From Amorphochlora amoebiformis (lineage: Eukaryota > Cercozoa > Chlorarachniophyceae): a stretch of 64,000 bases of DNA. The notes under the pieces were generated by a model, which did not search any database, had not been told where the DNA came from, and worked only from the letters and a program-made list of their open reading frames with translations. The stretch lies in NCBI GenBank assembly GCA_054601695.1, contig BAAHQB010000114.1, positions 248,001 through 312,000 of the forward strand. Reading direction: 5' to 3'. Both the position numbers and the translations under genes were made by a program. Of this stretch, positions 1 through 64,000 are shown in pieces (the stretch's first letter is position 1; every line of letters starts with the position of its first letter).

Positions 1-716
1 CGCTGCTTGGCCTTGTAGTTTGGAGGGGTCGGAACCTCGGTATTAGTATGCGTTAGTGGTCTGTCCAAGTGCTGGGGTTGGGATATCCGGATAACCCAGC
101 CTAAGATATGTCGATAAAAAAAGTTAAAATTAACAGAATCGTGATTCAGTACCCATGATCAGCTATAATTTAAATTTTAAGAACACAAAACCTACTGCAT
201 CTTTTATTTTGCGTTTTTAGCTCACTTAGAAGTGTAGTAGCTACACTAATAGCCGGAAGTTGCGGCCAATCAATCTGAATGATCTATATATGATAATCTT
301 ATATCCTAAATCTAATATAGCTAGTACTATTGAACTTCTTGAACTTAGTAGGACTGATAATCATTGAATATCTTAATTTTAATTCATCCGTATCATGCTC
401 GGCCGGCCATCATACCGATATATAGTGTGTGCGTGTGCGTATAATATATATATTTTATATATATAATACACACACACATATATATATATATCACTAGTAT
501 CAATCTTTGACGCATCATAGCCACAGTACTGGCGTAGTCGTGTCAGCCTCATGATCACATGGCATGGCTTGGATCCGGATTTTTATAGTAGCTATTGGAG
601 GGAAAGCTTATCTGGAGCAACTTCAACTTATTGACTTCAGTTTCTCCGACTTAACGGGTACAGTCACTGGGATTATCGTTGCTTACGAGAGTTTCTGTCG
701 CTATCCGAACGAAAAG
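1..716. other. 3' flank of the ADH gene, no gene seen
   Basis: This is unique, AT-rich DNA downstream of the ADH stop codon, with a short TA/CA microsatellite at about 418-492. I see no exon with coding similarity, no RNA gene and no long frame. The stretch has many self-complementary tetramers (CTAG, GATC, GGCC), like the other tail-to-tail spacers in this window. Confidence 0.6.
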
Positions 717-17264
<16,548 letters not shown>

Positions 17265-17587
17265 ACGATAATATCTGACTATCTGGATAGTCCACTGTTG
17301 ATATTTAGATATCAGTAAATTCATATCTGATAACCCTAGACATATAAGTTGATATCCATATTGAATATACGTATAGGTTCAACTTTAATATCGGGTTATC
17401 AATATTCCAATATCCGCATTTTTGAGGCCACCACAGACCACCAAAAGAGTGCGCACAGCCCCATAAATCCCCTGGCCTCACTCACCAACGGAATCGGCCT
17501 CAATTGAAAATAGAAGGGGGGGGGGGAGGGATGGAAGAATGGAAATTTGGTAAAAATGACGACTTTGTCCTATTTTTAGGTGAAATC
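17265..17587. promoter_or_regulatory. Shared head-to-head promoter region, ADH / APEH
   Basis: The two start codons face away from each other across 323 bp, so both promoters and 5' UTRs must lie here. The sequence is unique and free of (TA)n, unlike the introns. It contains a G run (17516-17526) and several TATC/GATA-like words around 17300-17410. I cannot place a core promoter element with confidence. Confidence 0.6.
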
Positions 17588-38772
<21,185 letters not shown>

Positions 38773-39313
38773 CTCTACAATCATTACGTTGAACTACATA
38801 TCGTAATTATTATTATTATGCTACGGTACCGTTTACAATGATCTCGTGATTATACATGATGTTATCTAGTATATCTATACATACATATATATATACATAT
38901 ATATATCTAGATATATTAATATATCATACCATAGTCTAGACAATACGTTTACAACGAAGGCACAAATAAGTTGTAATACCGTGTAATCCAGTGCTCATAA
39001 CCGAGTTAACTTTACGTCACATTTTTCATGATTCTAATCACACGCGTACGGTCCTACCAACCTAATAGATCTAGTACCAGATTGTACATCATGATAAGCT
39101 GGAACCACGTACTAGACGTAGTCCAAATCTCTAGGTTCTAGAGATTAGCCGAACGTCTGAACTTAATTAATAATCTAAATAATTAGTCGGCCTAGTTAAG
39201 TTGTGTAGGTTATATTGTCACGATCTGGATCTAGAAATCGGATATCGACATGACCATGACACAGCCATATCGTCTAGATCACGAGATCGTAAGTTGGCGT
39301 ATTTATGGCAATT
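38773..39313. other. Tail-to-tail spacer between APEH and Hv1
   Basis: This is unique AT-rich DNA between two convergent stop codons, so it holds both 3' UTRs and ends. It is notably rich in palindromic words (CTAG, GTAC, GATC, TCTAGA), for example around 39060-39140. No gene found. Confidence 0.6.
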
Positions 39314-41921
<2,608 letters not shown>

Positions 41922-42323
41922 TCTTCCAGGAGAGCCAGCGGTATGGGACCGTATGTCATCCTGGGTGACAACCTACACTTCCGACACTGTGTGAGTGTGT
42001 CATCCTGGGTGACAATCAATATCTTTTCCGGGAGAACCTTCGCTGTCCAATTTATCGGCACGGCGCTTACGAATGAGGGGGTCCGGGATGTGGATAAGAG
42101 GCGTTGCAGTCCTGGCCTTCGCAATCCTCTGCATCCTCCAATGGTCGCCACGCGTCAAAAGTCCCAGGCTTCGCGTATCTGTGTCTAATCGATCTGCTCC
42201 GAAATTGCTCTCGCGGCTTGGACACAGAGGGTAACACACTAATACCCGCGACGCGAAGACGTCGGCTTAAACCGTCTTTCCAGGAATAGACTGAGGACTC
42301 CACGACAGCCCAGGGTGCAGCAG
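41922..42323. promoter_or_regulatory. Shared 5' region of Hv1 and the DUF1997-like gene
   Basis: The two genes diverge from this ~400-bp unique, GC-richer stretch. A 17-bp direct repeat, GTCATCCTGGGTGACAA, occurs at 41957-41973 and 41999-42015. Upstream of 42324 the DUF1997 frame stays open back to a stop at about 42240 and is Arg-rich, so part of this interval may be its 5' coding exon or a targeting peptide. I could not find a start codon that joins cleanly. Confidence 0.5.
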
Positions 42324-47145
<4,822 letters not shown>

Positions 47146-47293
47146 TGCATATAGAGTTCGAATTCAAAGGACTTTGACTCTCACAGTAAGCCTTAGCCTC
47201 TAAGGCAGTTAGTTGCAGCGAGCTGATTGAGCAATTCGGTTGATATTTATTAACTCTTACTACTTAATTTTAATCGGGCGCTTGAATATATAT

Positions 47294-47349
<56 letters not shown>

Positions 47350-48389
47350 GTATATATATATATGTATATATCAATATATATATATATATATATAAATGAA
47401 AATATAAAGTTATATATTTTTATATACTACGTATATACGGTTACGCCAGCCTAGGCTACTCGAAGTAATTATGTAACATTAACTCAGTTGACTATCACAC
47501 AGAGTGTTCAGAGTGTGATCCGATTTGAAAGTATGGTCCCTAGATACTAGCTAGACTAGGCTGTACATGTCCGGATCAACGCACTTGAAACGTCACGATC
47601 ATGGTATGTGGCTATTATCTAGATTGTATAGAGTATATGATCATGGTTGAGTCCATAGTATGTGGATGCTAACATTACACCGGCTTAATGCGTCAATATA
47701 ATTGTACATATAGTTACACGGACATATGTATACAGTATACTCATGGATACGTACTAGTACTATTCAGCTAGTATATGCGTAGGAAACTTAGTACCATCCG
47801 AGACTATGATCCTGCACGTAAACAACTTTTGATACGTACGCGCATACTTCACTGATCAGCCTGGTATTCGTAAGACATGTCTAAACACGTCCGTACACAG
47901 TATGTACAGTACGTATATTAAGTGTGATCTAAAACAATTATGATCGGTACGCGTACGTACGTACGTACGTACGTACGTATGCGTACACGCATACCTAGAT
48001 ACGTACACGTAACGTATATATGTGTGCGTGCACGCATACGTACACGTACGTACGTAATTATAATAACGGTAGGTGCGTATACGTGACAGTCTTGACAAAC
48101 TTATAATTACAACTTGCAAATATAACATCATGATGTATCAGCCTAAGTTATATAAGATAGTGATTATTGCACAAGAGCCAGTGCGAGATCTCGTGCTACG
48201 GTACATCTGGTACATACATCATGTTGTTCATATTCAAGACTTGTGTAGGTTTGAAGTATAATTTCACGTATTTACTCAAAGTTTATTAGCATAGTACTGT
48301 GCTCTAGCTACCACGTTAGTATATAACTTCATACATGATATTTATATATATATATATATCAATATATATTTTTTTCTTTATATATATAC

Positions 48390-48429
<40 letters not shown>

Positions 48430-48439
48430 ATATATACTA

Positions 48440-48499
<60 letters not shown>

Positions 48500-48514
48500 C
48501 AAAATATATATAAA

Positions 48515-48581
<67 letters not shown>

Positions 48582-48691
48582 CATTATATGTACATGTATA
48601 TATATATAGCTGATCGATATCCCCAACGTCAACCCACATGATAACATCAACATTATCGAAGCTCGATACCACCACCAGTAGTAGTATCAAG
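47146..48691. other. Tail-to-tail spacer with palindromic GTAC-rich DNA
   Basis: Between convergent stops. It includes (TA)n at 47287-47395 and 48340-48600 and a long unique part rich in CTAG, GTAC and GATC words. At 47949-48060 there is a (CGTA)n run and alternating purine-pyrimidine sequence with several inverted repeats. No coding similarity or RNA gene recognised. Confidence 0.6.
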
Positions 48692-55050
<6,359 letters not shown>

Positions 55051-55161
55051 CCTCGTCGGTCTTTGTCGCCGCAGGAAGCTTAAACAGGATTAAGACTCCA
55101 TGATTTTTAACTTTTGACTTGTGACACCCCTAGATGACAGATTGAACACGTGTCAATCGGG
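55051..55161. promoter_or_regulatory. 111-bp shared promoter, EF-hand gene / UBA gene
   Basis: The two start codons are head to head, only 111 bp apart, in unique sequence without TA microsatellite. Both 5' UTRs must be very short. I cannot identify a TATA box or initiator with confidence. Confidence 0.6.
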
Positions 55162-60127
<4,966 letters not shown>

Positions 60128-60425
60128 TCTAGCTAGAATTTGCTCATGGCATTCAGAGCTTACATGTAATCGCGCTCAAAGTTCCAAAGACGTAATATCT
60201 AGAATGAGGAAAAAAGTGAACCATTGACTGAATGCAAATACTAGAATATGAACTTCTGAATGATCCTAGATAGGTATACTTATAACTAGTAGTATTCAAC
60301 TCTAATGCTGAGTCCAGATCATGAATTTGTGACAAACAACAAATGACTCAAAAACGTATAAATCGGCTGCATATACTAGATGTAGCTCATTTTTTCGCCT
60401 AGCTAGTAGCACTTAACTAGCTTAA
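60128..60425. other. Tail-to-tail spacer between the two UBA genes
   Basis: 298 bp of unique AT-rich DNA between convergent stop codons, presumably holding both 3' ends. It is again rich in CTAG-type words (TCTAGCTAGAAT, ACTAGTAGTA). Nothing else recognised. Confidence 0.6.
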
Positions 60426-63578
<3,153 letters not shown>

Positions 63579-63922
63579 CTACAAAGGAAAAAAGGTACAA
63601 ATGCAAATTAAAACACATCAAAACCTATGTCTATATGTGTGTATACATATGAAAATATATTTATTTATACATGCATATATAAATATATAAATACGTATAC
63701 ATACACACATATGTAATTATATATGTATATATATATATGTATATATACATACACACATATGTAAATATGTTTATTTATACATGCATTCATAAATATATAT
63801 TTATACATATATACATATTTATTCATACATGTATATACAAATATGTATGTATATAAGCATATACACTGAAAAACCACGGCCGCACAAGACAAGTAAGTGT
63901 ATTTTTATAAAAACTTGTACAG

Positions 63923-63963
<41 letters not shown>

Positions 63964-64000
63964 CATATACACATATATAATATATATATATATATATATA
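63579..64000. repeat. TA/CA-rich DNA at the window end, intron of the UBA gene
   Basis: Mostly TA with ACATACACAC interruptions, including two similar modules at about 63695-63725 and 63750-63775. A short unique piece at 63862-63895 might be an exon edge, but no frame joins it to the exon at 63578. Confidence 0.55.

Overview
This is nuclear DNA of a microbial eukaryote. Its genes are cut into many small exons (21 to about 270 nt) by introns built largely of (TA)n microsatellite, so nearly all long open frames here are Tyr/Ile-rich microsatellite translations and not genes. TTAGGG-type telomeric repeats lie inside introns. One gene resembles DUF1997, a family I know mainly from plants, algae and cyanobacteria, so an alga or an alga-derived protist is plausible. 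I cannot name the species.

I assembled seven genes by reading exons through the repeats and checking that splice sites and codon phase agree at every junction. In order: (1) iron-containing alcohol dehydrogenase with a mitochondrial-type presequence, minus strand, 717-17264, 22 exons, 448 aa. (2) Acylaminoacyl-peptidase (APEH/AARE), plus, 17588-38772, 29 exons, 794 aa. (3) Voltage-gated proton channel Hv1, minus, 39314-41921, 8 exons, 214 aa. (4) DUF1997-like protein, plus, about 42324-47145, 5' end unresolved. (5) Secretory cysteine-rich EF-hand membrane protein, minus, 48692-55050, 13 exons, moderately sure. (6) UBA-like protein with a very basic C-terminus, plus, 55162-60127, 10 exons, 309 aa. 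(7) Protein with a C-terminal UBA domain, minus, 60426 to beyond the right part of the window, 5' end missing.

The genes alternate strictly in strand. Head-to-head pairs share short gaps (323, about 400 and 111 bp) that must hold both promoters. Tail-to-tail pairs are separated by 541, 1546 and 298 bp. The genes do not form an obvious pathway: there are two proteolysis/ubiquitin-related functions, one metabolic enzyme, one proton channel and one calcium-binding protein.

The most unusual content is in the introns. Many exons have 'echoes': tandem, non-spliceable copies of one exon edge together with its splice site and flanking TA. Copies of an exon's 3' part lie downstream and copies of its 5' part lie upstream. 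The largest set is 15 copies of the 3' part of an ADH exon (about 6807-8454), with unit ends at a 10-bp direct repeat. Four introns begin with telomeric repeat directly at the 5' splice site. Other introns hold a large inverted palindromic array (50194-50770), several satellites and long CT tracts.
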